Origin: JAKOWB01 sp038363005 | Lineage (GTDB): Bacteria; Pseudomonadota; Alphaproteobacteria; Kiloniellales; JACOMY01 | DNA length: 64,000 bases | Direction of reading: 5' to 3' | Assembly (NCBI GenBank): GCA_038363005.1 | Contig: JBBQBI010000026.1 | Coordinates: 9,154 to 73,153, forward strand | Part shown: piece by piece, positions 52,117 to 61,302 of the stretch | Numbering within the stretch: position 1 is the stretch's first letter | Layout: every line of letters starts with the position of its first letter | Notes under the pieces: model-generated | Seen by the model: the letters and a program-made list of their open reading frames with translations, nothing else | Database searches by the model: none | Told to the model about the DNA's origin: nothing | Made by a program: the position numbers and the translations under genes

Positions 52117-52162
52117 TATATCTATGCAAAAAAGGGGACGCGTCCTGGACGCGCCCCTGGCG

Positions 52163-52774
52163 TCAGACCGGCTGCGCCGCAGCCCGCATCAACTTCATGA
52201 TCCGCTTGCCGATGGACTTCGGGCTCTGCGGCCCGGGGTGGTACCACATCAGCGTCCAGGCCATGGCGCCCATTAGACTGAGGCGGAGGTACTTGCGGTC
52301 GACCCCGGGCTTCAGCGGCAGGTCGGCAATGAGGTCGCGGAAGATCCGCTCGTAGGCATCGCGCTGCGGCACCAGCAGGTCGCGGGTTGCCTGGGCGCGG
52401 CGATGCGGGAATTCGTAGGACACCACCTGCACGAAGGTATCGCCGTGCAGCATGGAATGCAGGTGGGCGCAGCAGGCGGCTTCCAGCCGGGTCCAGGGAT
52501 CGGCGGCGGCATGGTCGACAACGGCCTCGCGCACCTTTTCGGACAGGCGGCGCACGCCCTCGGTGTAGACCGCCAGCAGAATGTCGTCCTTGGAGGCGAA
52601 GTGATAGTACATCGACCCCGGCTGCATGCCGGTCGCTGCCGCAATGTCGCGCAGCGAGGTCGCATCGTAGCCGCGGTGGCAGAACAGCTCCGCCGCCTTG
52701 TCGACCAGCATTTCCCGACGATTATCGGACCGCTGGCGCGGCTGGGTGGGCTCTTCCGCGTGTTCGACGACCAT
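52163..52774 (-). CDS. TetR/AcrR-family transcriptional regulator
   Basis: 203 residues. Helix-turn-helix domain: VDKAAELFCHRGYDATSLRD, then IAAATGMQPGSMYYHFASKD. The C-terminal domain has a long helix pair suited to acyl-CoA-type ligands, as in FadR/PsrA-like members (inference). I chose ATG 52774, with GAGGGAAG upstream, over a TTG at 52831. Lies between the CoA-transferase operon and the thiolase operon. Best candidate for binding sites 1-3. Confidence 0.92.
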   Translation of the reverse strand: MVVEHAEEPTQPRQRSDNRREMLVDKAAELFCHRGYDATSLRDIAAATGMQPGSMYYHFASKDDILLAVYTEGVRRLSEKVREAVVDHAAADPWTRLEAACCAHLHSMLHGDTFVQVVSYEFPHRRAQATRDLLVPQRDAYERIFRDLIADLPLKPGVDRKYLRLSLMGAMAWTLMWYHPGPQSPKSIGKRIMKLMRAAAQPV

Positions 52775-52850
52775 CGCTTCCCTCGGCCTCTTATCTACCA
52801 CGTGAACGACCTCGACCCTGGGCAGGCACAACGCCAGCGTGTCTGCGCGA

Positions 52851-54044
52851 TCATATCACTCCATCGCCCCGCAGCCTGGCAACTGCCGCTTCGTCATAAC
52901 CCAGCTCGCGCAGCACCGCGGCCGAGTCCGCGCCCGTCAGCGGCGGCGCGCGATCCAGCGACGCCGGTGTATCGACCAGGCGGATCGGCGGGGCGACCGT
53001 GGCCAGCGCGCCTTCCACCGGATGCTGCTGCACCTGCAGCAGGCCACGTGCGCGGGTATGCTGCGCGGCCATCGCTTCCTGCAGCGTCCGGCACGGGCTG
53101 ACGCAGGCCTCGCTGCCAGCGAACAGCGCTTCCCAGTGCGCCAGTGGCTGACTGGCAAAGAGCGCCTCCAGACGCGCGCGCACCGACACCCGGTTGGCGG
53201 CGGCGGCGGGATCCAGGGCCGCGAGGTCGGGCGCGCCGATCAGGCCGCAGAGCACCTGCCAGAACTTCAGCTCGTAGGCACCAACCGCCAGGAAGCGGCC
53301 GTCGGCCGTTGCATAGATTGCATAGTTCGGCGCGCCGCCCAGGACATCGCTTTCCGCCCTGCCAGGTATCGCGCCTGAGGCGAAGAAGTCGCCGCCGATG
53401 TAGCCCATCCAGGCCAGCATGCCGTCGTACATCGAGACGTCAACGAACTGTCCTCGCCCAGTGCGCTCTCGCGCCTGCAGGGCCAGCAGGATGCCAATCA
53501 CGCCATACTGCGTGCCGGCGCCGATGTCGCCGATCGGCAGGCCAGGCACGAAGGGCGCCGCACCCGCCGGACGCATGAAGTCGAGCACGCCGGTCAGCGC
53601 CATGAAGTTGAGGTCGTGCGCCGGTTCCTGTGCCAGGGGTCCGTCCTGGCCATAGCCGGTGATCGCGCAATAGACCAGCCGTGGATTGATCGCCGCCAGA
53701 TCCGCATAGCCCAGGCCCAGTCGATCCATCACCCCCGGTCGGAAGGACTCCACCAGCACGTCGGCCTTGGCCACCAGCTGCTGGATGATCTGCCGCCCTT
53801 GCGGGCTCTTCAGGTTCAGCGTCAGGGATTCCTTGTTGCGGTTGATCGCCAGGAAGCGCCCCGATTCAGCCGCCCCGCGCGGCTCGAACTGCCGCAGGTA
53901 ATCGCCGCCATCCGGTGCCTCGACCTTGATCACGCGGGCGCCGAAGTCGCCCAGCAGCTGCGTGGCGAAGGGTCCCGGCAGCAGGCGCGACAAGTCGAGG
54001 ACCAGCAGGCCCTCAAGCGCCCGCGGCCGCAACGCCGCCGTCAT
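52851..54044 (-). CDS. CoA-transferase family III (CaiB/BaiF)
   Basis: 397 residues. LVLDLSRLLPGPFATQLLGDFGA and VIKVEAPDGGDYLR begin the fold; the catalytic Asp is in PAHDLNFMALTG, and GLPIGDIGAGTQYGVIGI follows. Moves CoA between acids. I chose the ATG at 54044, 13 bases after the lipoyl-protein stop. The residues RPDDGR before it come from an overlapping frame. Last gene of the liv-to-transferase operon. Confidence 0.92.
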   Translation of the reverse strand: MTAALRPRALEGLLVLDLSRLLPGPFATQLLGDFGARVIKVEAPDGGDYLRQFEPRGAAESGRFLAINRNKESLTLNLKSPQGRQIIQQLVAKADVLVESFRPGVMDRLGLGYADLAAINPRLVYCAITGYGQDGPLAQEPAHDLNFMALTGVLDFMRPAGAAPFVPGLPIGDIGAGTQYGVIGILLALQARERTGRGQFVDVSMYDGMLAWMGYIGGDFFASGAIPGRAESDVLGGAPNYAIYATADGRFLAVGAYELKFWQVLCGLIGAPDLAALDPAAAANRVSVRARLEALFASQPLAHWEALFAGSEACVSPCRTLQEAMAAQHTRARGLLQVQQHPVEGALATVAPPIRLVDTPASLDRAPPLTGADSAAVLRELGYDEAAVARLRGDGVI

Positions 54045-54057
54045 CACGCGGCCGTCG

Positions 54058-54294
54058 TCAGGTCTGGACATAAGCCACGATCTCACCCACCGGACGTGTC
54101 TCGCCTTCCAGCACCAGGATTTCCTCGACCACGCCGTCGACCGGGCTCTCGACCTCGTAGGCCGCCTTGTCGGCCTCGACCGTCAGCAGCAGCTCGCCGG
54201 CCTTTACGCTGTCGCCCACCTGCTTGTGCCAGGTGCGCACGTCGGCCTCGGTCACGGTCAGCCCGACCTTGGGAATCTTCACCTTCACGCGCAT
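54058..54294 (-). CDS. Free-standing lipoyl (biotinyl/lipoyl attachment) domain protein
   Basis: 78 residues, just one lipoyl domain: KIPKVGLTVTEADVRTWHKQ, then the attachment hairpin VEADKAAYEVESP with the lysine, then PVGEIVAYVQT. No E2 catalytic or E1/E3-binding domain. It overlaps the upstream crotonase gene by 10 bases and shares an operon with E1 alpha and beta genes, so it probably carries acyl groups from that E1. Where the acyl goes next is unclear. Confidence 0.9.
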   Translation of the reverse strand: MRVKVKIPKVGLTVTEADVRTWHKQVGDSVKAGELLLTVEADKAAYEVESPVDGVVEEILVLEGETRPVGEIVAYVQT

Positions 54295-55076
54295 TCGTCG
54301 GTCTTCCTCGGTTCGGGGCGGATGAAGCTTTCCAGGCCGGCGACGTAGGCGGGCGTGGCGGCGTGGGCCAGAAAGGCCGCCATCTCCAGCTCCATGCCGC
54401 TGTCCAGATCGGTTTCCAGGCCCTGGTAAACCAGCCGCTTCATGCCAGACAGCACGGCGGCGCTGCGCCCCGCCATGGCCTGTGCCAGGCGGTCGACCTC
54501 ACCACGCAGCGCCTCATCGGCCACCACGCTATTCAGCAGCCCGAACTCCAGCGCCTCGGCGGCGGTGAGCCGCCGGCCGGTCAGCAGCAGGTCGAGCGCC
54601 TTGCGCGCACCAAGCAGGCGCGGCAGTCGCTGGCTGGAACCGCCACCGGGCATGAAGTCGCGATTGATATGCTGGTCGGACAGCAGGGCACCGGCACCGG
54701 CCACCGCCAGGTCGCAGGCCAGCAGCGTCTCCAGCCCGCCACCCAATGCCAGGCCGTTCACCTCGGCGATCACCACCTGCGGCAGGCGTCGCAACGAGGA
54801 GAGGAAGCCATTGAGGCGCCGCAGGAAGGCGGCGATGCGCGGCAGCTCGTGCCGCGTCTCGTAGAGGAACTTGAGGTCGGCGCCGCAGCAGAAGGCCCTG
54901 CCCTGCCCCGCCAGCACGATGACCTTCAGGGCCGGGTCGTCGCGTCCCGCCGCCACCGCCGCCTCCAGCTCCTCGACCATGCGCGGGCTGTAGGCGTTGA
55001 GCGCGCCCGGCCGATTGAAGGTCAGCCGCAGCACGCCGCCGCTGCGCTCGACCAGGATCTCGCCCGGCACCGTCAT
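54285..55076 (-). CDS. Crotonase-superfamily protein lacking the second catalytic Glu
   Basis: 263 residues. Oxyanion and CoA motifs are present (FCCGADLKFL, LALGGGLETLLACDLAVAG), with the first Glu in GGGLE. The second Glu of enoyl-CoA hydratases is missing: the region reads LSDQHINRDFMPGGGSSQRL. Hydratase activity is therefore doubtful; isomerase, hydrolase or C-C bond cleavage is possible. Two bases after the other crotonase gene, so the two probably act in sequence. Confidence 0.87.
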   Translation of the reverse strand: MTVPGEILVERSGGVLRLTFNRPGALNAYSPRMVEELEAAVAAGRDDPALKVIVLAGQGRAFCCGADLKFLYETRHELPRIAAFLRRLNGFLSSLRRLPQVVIAEVNGLALGGGLETLLACDLAVAGAGALLSDQHINRDFMPGGGSSQRLPRLLGARKALDLLLTGRRLTAAEALEFGLLNSVVADEALRGEVDRLAQAMAGRSAAVLSGMKRLVYQGLETDLDSGMELEMAAFLAHAATPAYVAGLESFIRPEPRKTDECA

Positions 55077-55078
55077 CC

Positions 55079-55861
55079 TCAGCGGCCCTCGAAGCGCGGC
55101 TTGCGCTTTTCCAGGAAGGCCCGCATGCCCTCCTTCTGGTCCTCGGTGCCGAACAGCAGCATGAACTCCTTCAGTTCGTACTCCATGGCAACGGGTAGCG
55201 AGGCCTCGGCGCCGACGTTGACCGAGGCCTTGGCGGCGGCCAGGGCAAGCGGGCCCTTGCTGGCCAGCGTCTCGACCCAGCGCAGCGTCTCTGGCCAGAG
55301 TTCCTCGTCGGCGACACAGCGGTTGGCCAGGCCCATCGCCGCTGCGTCGCGGCCAGGAATCAGCGCGCCCATCATCAGGATCTCCTTGGCGCGGGCGCGC
55401 CCCAGCCAGCGGGTCAGGCGCACCGCGGCGCCGGCCCCGGGGATCACCCCGATGTTGATCTCCGCCAGGCCGAAGCGCGCGGACTCGGCGCAGAGCACCA
55501 GATCGCAGGCCAGCGACAGCTCGGTGCCGCCGCCCATGGCATGGCCGTGTACCGATGCCAGCACCGGCTTCGGCAGCTGCTCCAGCGATGCGAAGAAGCG
55601 CAGCCAGAGGCGGTTGTAGGTGAGCATCTCGAAGGGCGTCTTGCCCTGGATCTCGGAGATGTCGGCGCCGGCGGTGAAGGCCTTGGGCCCGCCACCACGC
55701 AGCACCAGCACGCGGGTCTGCGCGTCGGCCTCAACCGCGGTGACCGCATCGAGGCACTCCGCCAGGCAGCGGCTGTTCATCGCGTTGTGAACCCGCGGCC
55801 GGTTGAAGGTCAGGACTGTCGCCGGACCCTGCTTCTCGACCAGGATGGTTTCGTAGGTCAT
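55079..55861 (-). CDS. Enoyl-CoA hydratase/isomerase (crotonase) family
   Basis: 260 residues. FTAGADISEI, GHAMGGGTELSLACDLVL (first Glu) and FGLAEINIGVIPGAGAAVRL (second Glu) give the complete enoyl-CoA hydratase pattern. It should hydrate an enoyl-CoA to 3-hydroxyacyl-CoA. ATG 55861 overlaps the E1 beta stop (ATGA). Confidence 0.93.
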   Translation of the reverse strand: MTYETILVEKQGPATVLTFNRPRVHNAMNSRCLAECLDAVTAVEADAQTRVLVLRGGGPKAFTAGADISEIQGKTPFEMLTYNRLWLRFFASLEQLPKPVLASVHGHAMGGGTELSLACDLVLCAESARFGLAEINIGVIPGAGAAVRLTRWLGRARAKEILMMGALIPGRDAAAMGLANRCVADEELWPETLRWVETLASKGPLALAAAKASVNVGAEASLPVAMEYELKEFMLLFGTEDQKEGMRAFLEKRKPRFEGR

Positions 55862-56847
55862 GCCGCCCTCCGTTCGCCAACAAGTGCGCGCGCCGCCTCG
55901 GCCACCGAGGCCGGCGAGGGCAGATAGGCTGCCTCCAGCGCTGGCGTGAAGGGGCTGGGTGCGAAGGGCGGCGAGACCCGCACCGGTGCCGCCCGCAGGT
56001 GGGCGAAGTGGTGCTGGGCCATCTCGCTCACCACCTCGGCGCCGATGCCGCAGGGGCCCATGGCCTCCTGCACCACCAGCAGCCGGCCGGTGCGCTTCAG
56101 CGACCCGGCCACCGTCGCATGGTCGAGCGGACTGACGCTGCGCAGGTCGATGACCTCCGCCTCGATGCCCTCGGTGGCGAGCTGTTCGGCCGCCTTCAGG
56201 GCCGTCGGCACCATCTGCCCCAGGGTCACCAGGGTCAGGTCGCGGCCCGACCGGCGAACCAGCGCCTGGCCCAGCGGCACCAGATGCTCGCCCACCGGCG
56301 CCTCGGCAGTGGAGCCGATCAGCTTCTTGCCCAGCAGGACGATGACTGGGTCATCGTCGCGGATCGCCGACTTCATCATCCCCAGCAGGTCGTCCGCCGT
56401 GGCTGGCATGATGACCTTGAGGCCTGGCACATGGGCGAACCAGGCCTCCAGGCTCTGCGAGTGCTGCGGTCCGGCGGACAGCCCGCCGCCGGCGAAGGTG
56501 TAGAGCACCAGCGGCACGCCGATCTGCCCGCCTAGCATGTAGCGCAGCTTGGCCGCCTGGTTGACCAGCGGGTCCATGCAGCAGGTCAGGAAGTCGCCGA
56601 AGCCGATCTCCACCACCGGGCGCAGCCCGGTCATGGCGGCGCCGACCGCGGCGCTGACGAAGCCGTTCTCGGCAATCGGCGTATCGCGGACGCGCAACGG
56701 TCCGAACTTGCCATGCAGGCCGCGGGTCTGCGCGAAGATGCCGCCCGAGGGGCCGACGTCCTCGCCCAGCAGCACCACGCGGGGGTCGCGGGTCATCTCC
56801 TCGTCCAGCGCCCGGGTCAGCGCCTGGTAGTACTTCAGCTTGGGCAT
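55858..56847 (-). CDS. TPP-dependent 2-oxoacid/acetoin dehydrogenase E1 component, beta subunit
   Basis: 329 residues. LGEDVGPSGGIFAQTRGL, DTPIAENGFVSAAVGAAM and GPQHSQSLEAWFAHVPGLKV are conserved in AcoB/BkdA2-type E1 beta. Overlaps the alpha-subunit stop by one base. Together they would decarboxylate a 2-oxoacid or cleave a diketone/acetoin-like ketone and acylate a lipoyl group. No E2 or E3 gene is in the operon; only a lone lipoyl protein. Confidence 0.94.
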   Translation of the reverse strand: MPKLKYYQALTRALDEEMTRDPRVVLLGEDVGPSGGIFAQTRGLHGKFGPLRVRDTPIAENGFVSAAVGAAMTGLRPVVEIGFGDFLTCCMDPLVNQAAKLRYMLGGQIGVPLVLYTFAGGGLSAGPQHSQSLEAWFAHVPGLKVIMPATADDLLGMMKSAIRDDDPVIVLLGKKLIGSTAEAPVGEHLVPLGQALVRRSGRDLTLVTLGQMVPTALKAAEQLATEGIEAEVIDLRSVSPLDHATVAGSLKRTGRLLVVQEAMGPCGIGAEVVSEMAQHHFAHLRAAPVRVSPPFAPSPFTPALEAAYLPSPASVAEAARALVGERRAA

Positions 56848-57812
56848 CAGGCAGCCTCTCCGGCGTAGACATCTTCCAGGATCGCGCTGAGTGCCGGCTC
56901 AGGGCTGGCCTCGGCGAAGGCGATGGCGCGTTCGATCTCGGCGGTCGCCCAGGCGCGCGCCTCGGCGTCGGTCGCGGCGTCGATGCCGAAGTCCCGCAGC
57001 TTCTCGCCGAATATGGCGATGGGATCGGCCAGGTTCGAGCCGGGCTTGTCGGCGGCCTTCTTGTAGCTCTGCGGATCGCCTTCATAGTGCCCATGCCAGC
57101 GCAGCGTGCGGGCCTCGATCAACGAGGGCCCCTCGCCGGCCCGGGCGCGGGCGGCGGCGTGGTGCACGGCGGCATAGACCTGGGTCACGTCGTTGCCATC
57201 GACCAACTGGCCTGGGAAGCCGTAGGCGGCAGCGCGCGTGGCCACCGATTCGATTGGCACGTGCACTTCATAGGGTGTGAGTTCTGCGTAGCCATTGGCC
57301 TCGCAGAAGAACACCACCGGCAGGCGCCACAGCGCCGCCATGTTCATCGCCTCGTGCACCGCGCCGGCGGAGCTCGCGCCCTCGCCGAAGAAGGCCAGCG
57401 CCACCGAGCGCTCGCCCCTGACCTGCGCGCTATAGGCGGCCCCGACCGCCAGGGGCACCGACTGGCCAACGATGCCGTTGGCACCCAGCACGCCCTGCGC
57501 GACGTCGGCGATGTGCATCGAGCCGCCGCGCCCCTTCGAGTAGCCATCCACGCGGGCGAAGAGCTCCGCCATCATGCGCGCGGGATCGGCGCCCTTGGCC
57601 AGGCAGTGGCCGTGGCCGCGATGCGTCGAGGTGATCCAGTCGCCCGGCTCCAGCGCCGCGCAGGCGCCGGCGGCGCAGGCCTCCTGCCCGATCGACAGGT
57701 GGATGAAGCCCGGCAGGCGACCGTCGCGATAGAGCGCCGAGGCCTTCTGCTCGAAGCCACGGATCAACAGCATCATGCGGTGGAGCGCCAGCGCCCTGTC
57801 ACGATCAAGCAC
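56847..57812 (-). CDS. TPP-dependent 2-oxoacid/acetoin dehydrogenase E1 component, alpha subunit
   Basis: 321 residues. TPP/Mg motif GEGASSAGAVHEAMNMAALW through FFCEANGYA (the GDG-to-N motif with Glu for Asp), and STHRGHGHCLAKG. I used the GTG at 57812, with GGAG eight bases upstream, which gives a normal family N-terminus and overlaps the ligase stop by 8 bases. Closest in length to acetoin/branched-chain type E1 alpha. Confidence 0.93.
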   Translation of the reverse strand: MLDRDRALALHRMMLLIRGFEQKASALYRDGRLPGFIHLSIGQEACAAGACAALEPGDWITSTHRGHGHCLAKGADPARMMAELFARVDGYSKGRGGSMHIADVAQGVLGANGIVGQSVPLAVGAAYSAQVRGERSVALAFFGEGASSAGAVHEAMNMAALWRLPVVFFCEANGYAELTPYEVHVPIESVATRAAAYGFPGQLVDGNDVTQVYAAVHHAAARARAGEGPSLIEARTLRWHGHYEGDPQSYKKAADKPGSNLADPIAIFGEKLRDFGIDAATDAEARAWATAEIERAIAFAEASPEPALSAILEDVYAGEAA

Positions 57813-59424
57813 GGCGTCGCTCCCCCTTCATGTCCCGGGCCTTCGGATCCTCGAAGACCTCGCCCTGCTCCACGCCTTGGCGCAGCAGGTATTTTTGCAC
57901 CTTCTGGTTCGGTGTCTTCGGCAGGCTGTTGCGGAACTCGATGTAGCGTGGCACCCAGAAGGCCGGCATGAGCGCGCGGCAGAAGTCCCACAGCTCGGCC
58001 GCGGTGACCGCCTCGCCCTCGCGCGGCACCACGACGATCTTCACCTCGTCCTCGCCCAAGGGGCTGGGTACTGCCACCGCGGCGCACTCCATGACCTTGG
58101 GGTGCTTGTAGAACACGCTCTCCAGCTCGAAGGAGGAGATGTTCTCGCCGCGCCGGCGCATGGCGTCCTTCTTGCGGTCGACAAAGTAGAAGTAGCCGTC
58201 GGCGTCCATGCGCCCGCTGTCGCCGGTGTGGAACCAGAGGTTCCGGAAGGCGGCGACCGTCTCCGCCGGCATGTTGTAATACTCGCGCATCATCGAATAG
58301 GGCTGCCGCGGGCGCACGCAGATCTCGCCCGGCACGCCGGGCGGGCATTCGTTGTCCTGCTCGTCCAGGATCTTCACTTCATAGCTGCGCCCGTTGGCCA
58401 GTCCACAGGACCCCTTGCGACGAACCTGGTCGAGCGGCGTGAAGGTGACGATGCCGGTCTCGGTGGCGCCATAGACCTCGACGACGCGCGCGCCGAAGCG
58501 GGCCTCGAACTCATCGTTCTGCTGGCCGATGTAGAAGACCCGCACGCGATGCTGGCGGTCGAGTGGCGAGGGCGGCTGCTTCAGCAGCATGGGGACGATG
58601 GCGAAGATGCCGTGCACCACCGTGGCGTCGCAGGCCCGCGCCTCGTCCCAGAAGCGCGAGGCCGAGAAGCGGTCGGCGATGTAGGCTGTGGCACCACAGA
58701 TCGCCGTCGGCAGCACGCCCAGCCAAGTGGCGATGGCGTGGAACAGCGGCAGCGGCGTGTAGAGCACGTCGTCCGGGCCGTAGCCGTTGGCCTCTATCCA
58801 GTCGAGCGAGAAGGTCAGCACATGGCAGTGCGTCGCCAGCACCCCCTTGGAGGGTCCCGTGGTGCCCGAGGTGAAGGAGATCAAGAAGAGGTCATCGAAG
58901 GCGACCTCGGCTTCGATGGCCCGGTCCGATGCCTGCTCCAGCGTGGCGAAGTCGAGCAGCACGATGCGGGGATCGAAGCTGGCCGCCGGCGCCTCGATGC
59001 CCGGCTCGCGCCGCACGATCACATGCGTCAGCTTCGGCAGGGCACCCTGCACCGCCGCCAGGCGATCCAGATAGCGCGCGTCGATCACCATGTGGGAGAC
59101 ATCGGCCTTGGCCAGCTGGTAGCCCAGGATGTCGCCTTTGTAGTCGAGGTTCATCGGTACATAGATCGCGCCCAGCTTGGCGCTGGCGAACATCGCGGTC
59201 AGGAACTCCAGCGAGTTCGGCACCATCAGTCCCATCTTGCTGCTCTTGGCAAGGCCGAGGGCCGCCAATGCGTTGCCAACCCTGTTCGTCACCTGGTCGA
59301 GCTGCCGATAGGTCAGGCGCTGTTCGCCATGGGCCAGGAACAGCTTGTCCGGCACGCGTGCCACCGCAGCGGCCAGGACCTGACCCACGGTGCGCTGCTG
59401 CAGGGGAAGGTTCGGGGCGGCCAT
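57805..59424 (-). CDS. Acyl-CoA ligase (AMP-binding)
   Basis: 539 residues. P-loop SFTSGTTGPSKG, YGATET, LWFHTGDSGRMDADG, and the C-terminal lysine present in TPNQKVQKYLLR. Activates a carboxylic acid. One base after the acyl-CoA dehydrogenase stop. Similar to the ligase at 44.55 kb in its C-terminal motif and different from the Arg-type ligases of cassettes A and B. Confidence 0.93.
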   Translation of the reverse strand: MAAPNLPLQQRTVGQVLAAAVARVPDKLFLAHGEQRLTYRQLDQVTNRVGNALAALGLAKSSKMGLMVPNSLEFLTAMFASAKLGAIYVPMNLDYKGDILGYQLAKADVSHMVIDARYLDRLAAVQGALPKLTHVIVRREPGIEAPAASFDPRIVLLDFATLEQASDRAIEAEVAFDDLFLISFTSGTTGPSKGVLATHCHVLTFSLDWIEANGYGPDDVLYTPLPLFHAIATWLGVLPTAICGATAYIADRFSASRFWDEARACDATVVHGIFAIVPMLLKQPPSPLDRQHRVRVFYIGQQNDEFEARFGARVVEVYGATETGIVTFTPLDQVRRKGSCGLANGRSYEVKILDEQDNECPPGVPGEICVRPRQPYSMMREYYNMPAETVAAFRNLWFHTGDSGRMDADGYFYFVDRKKDAMRRRGENISSFELESVFYKHPKVMECAAVAVPSPLGEDEVKIVVVPREGEAVTAAELWDFCRALMPAFWVPRYIEFRNSLPKTPNQKVQKYLLRQGVEQGEVFEDPKARDMKGERRRA

Positions 59425-59425
59425 C

Positions 59426-60571
59426 TCAGCAGCCCAGGTGGCGGGCGATCAGCAGCTCCTGGATGGCATTGGCGCCCTCGCCGATCTCCAGAATCTTGGC
59501 CTCGCGGTAGTAGCGGTTGGCCTTGAACTCCTCCATGAAGCCGTAACCGCCGTGGATGTCGAAGCAGTCGAGCGCCGCCTGCGTCGAGCCATTGGTGCCG
59601 AACAGCTTGGCCTGCGCCGCCGCCATCTGGCTGTCCTGGCCGGTGGCATAGAGCCAGGCGGCATAGTGTGTCAGCCGGCGGCCGGCCTCCATGTTGGTCG
59701 CCATGGTGGCGATCTTCGACTGCACCAGCTGGAATTTGCTGATCGTCGTGCCGAAGGCGCGGCGCTGCTGCGCATAGCTCATCGACTCCTCGAGGCAGGC
59801 ACGCGTCAGGCCGGTGGAGATGGCGCCAAAGGCGATGCGGCCAAGGTTGAGCCCGCCCAGGGCCTGGCGCATGCCGGCACCCTGCTCGCCCAGCAGGTTG
59901 GTCTCGGCGATGCGACAGCCGTCGAACACCAGCTCACGGTTGTCCATGCCGTGCCAGGCCATCTTCTTGAAGGACTGGCCCAGCTTGAAACCCTCCGAGC
60001 CGGCCGGCACGATGAAGCTGGAGATCTCGGACCGGCCGTCGGGCTTCTGCCCAGTCACCGCCATGACCACCAGGCCGTCACTGATCTTGGTGCCGGCGTT
60101 GCTGATGAAGATCTTGTTGCCATTCAGCACCCACTGCTGGCCGTCGCGCGCCGCGCGAGTCTTCATGCCGGCGACGTCGGAGCCGGCGCCCGGCTCGGTC
60201 AGCGCGATGGCGGCGAGCTTGCTGCCCTTGGCAAAGATCGGCAGCCAGGTCTTCTTCTGCTGCGTGTTGCCAAACTTCCGGTACATCTCGCTGACCAGCA
60301 CATGCACCTGCCAGATCAGCGCGAAGGTGTTGCTGACGGTCGCCACCTCTTCCAGCGCGACGATGTAGGTCAGCGGGTCCAGGCCACTGCCGCCGAACTC
60401 CTCGGGGATCAGGATCCCAGCCATCCCCAGGTCGGACCAGCGCTGCCAGGTCTCGTAGGGAAAGTCGTGGGTCTCGTCCATCTCCACCTGGGCGCGGGCG
60501 ATCTCGTTCTGCGAGAAGTCGCGCGCCAGCTTCTGGATGTCGCGCTGTTCGCCGGTCAGCTCGAAGTTCAT
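59426..60571 (-). CDS. Acyl-CoA dehydrogenase
   Basis: 381 residues. AIALTEPGAGSDVAGMKT (FAD loop), NGNKIFISNA, RRAFGTTISKFQLVQ and the base-bearing ILEIGEGANAIQELLIAR, with the catalytic Glu in IGEG. Normal length. Oxidises acyl-CoA to enoyl-CoA and passes electrons to ETF. ATG 60571 with GAGGAG; 23 bases after livF. It would feed the crotonase downstream. Confidence 0.95.
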   Translation of the reverse strand: MNFELTGEQRDIQKLARDFSQNEIARAQVEMDETHDFPYETWQRWSDLGMAGILIPEEFGGSGLDPLTYIVALEEVATVSNTFALIWQVHVLVSEMYRKFGNTQQKKTWLPIFAKGSKLAAIALTEPGAGSDVAGMKTRAARDGQQWVLNGNKIFISNAGTKISDGLVVMAVTGQKPDGRSEISSFIVPAGSEGFKLGQSFKKMAWHGMDNRELVFDGCRIAETNLLGEQGAGMRQALGGLNLGRIAFGAISTGLTRACLEESMSYAQQRRAFGTTISKFQLVQSKIATMATNMEAGRRLTHYAAWLYATGQDSQMAAAQAKLFGTNGSTQAALDCFDIHGGYGFMEEFKANRYYREAKILEIGEGANAIQELLIARHLGC

Positions 60572-60594
60572 CGACTCGTTCTCCTCGACTACAA

Positions 60595-61302
60595 TCAGAC
60601 AGCGCCCAGAAAGGCCTGCTTCACATAAGGGTCATCGGCCAGGGTCGCGCCGCTGCCCTGCAGCACCACGGCGCCCTTTTCAATCACGTAGGCGTACTCG
60701 CTGACCTCCATCGACAGGCCGACGTCCTGCTCGACCAGCAGTGTTGCCACGCCGGTCTGCTTCAGCTCCACCAACAGCGTGAAGATCTTCTCCACCACGA
60801 TGGGCGCCAGACCTTGCGACGGCTCGTCCAGCAACAGAACCTTGGGGTCGGCCATCATGGCGCGCGCGATCGCCAGCATCTGCTGCTCACCGCCCGACAG
60901 CATGCCGGCCCGCTGCTTCGCGCGCTCGCCCAGCACGGCGAAGCGCTGCAGCTCCCGCTCCACCCGGCGCTCGCGCTCGGCGCGTGCCAGGCCATAGCCA
61001 CCCAGGTGCAGGTTCTCGATCACCGTAAGCGTGGGAAAGGTGCCGCGGTTCTCCGGCACGGCACGAATTCCCGAACGCGCCACGGCATGCGGCGGCTGGC
61101 CGGCAATTTCCCGCCCGTCGAAGGCTATGGAACCTCGCATCACCAGGCATTGCCCGCAGAGCGCCCGCATCAGCGTGGTCTTGCCGGCGCCGTTGGAGCC
61201 AACGATGGCGACAATCTGGCCCGCAGTCGCAGCGACGCTGAGGCCACGCAGTACCGGGCGGCCCGGCAGGTAGCCGGCGTCGAGGTCAGTGACGCGCAGC
61301 AT
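60595..61302 (-). CDS. livF: Branched-chain amino acid-type ABC importer ATPase
   Basis: 235 residues, LivF length. VGSNGAGKTTLMRAL, LSGGEQQMLAIARAMMA, LLLDEPSQGLAP and LLVEQDVGLSMEVSEYAYV are LivF hallmarks. Overlaps livG by 17 bases. Liv-type importers move amino acids, but also aromatic and alicyclic acids when linked to acyl-CoA genes, as here. Confidence 0.95.
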   Translation of the reverse strand: MLRVTDLDAGYLPGRPVLRGLSVAATAGQIVAIVGSNGAGKTTLMRALCGQCLVMRGSIAFDGREIAGQPPHAVARSGIRAVPENRGTFPTLTVIENLHLGGYGLARAERERRVERELQRFAVLGERAKQRAGMLSGGEQQMLAIARAMMADPKVLLLDEPSQGLAPIVVEKIFTLLVELKQTGVATLLVEQDVGLSMEVSEYAYVIEKGAVVLQGSGATLADDPYVKQAFLGAV

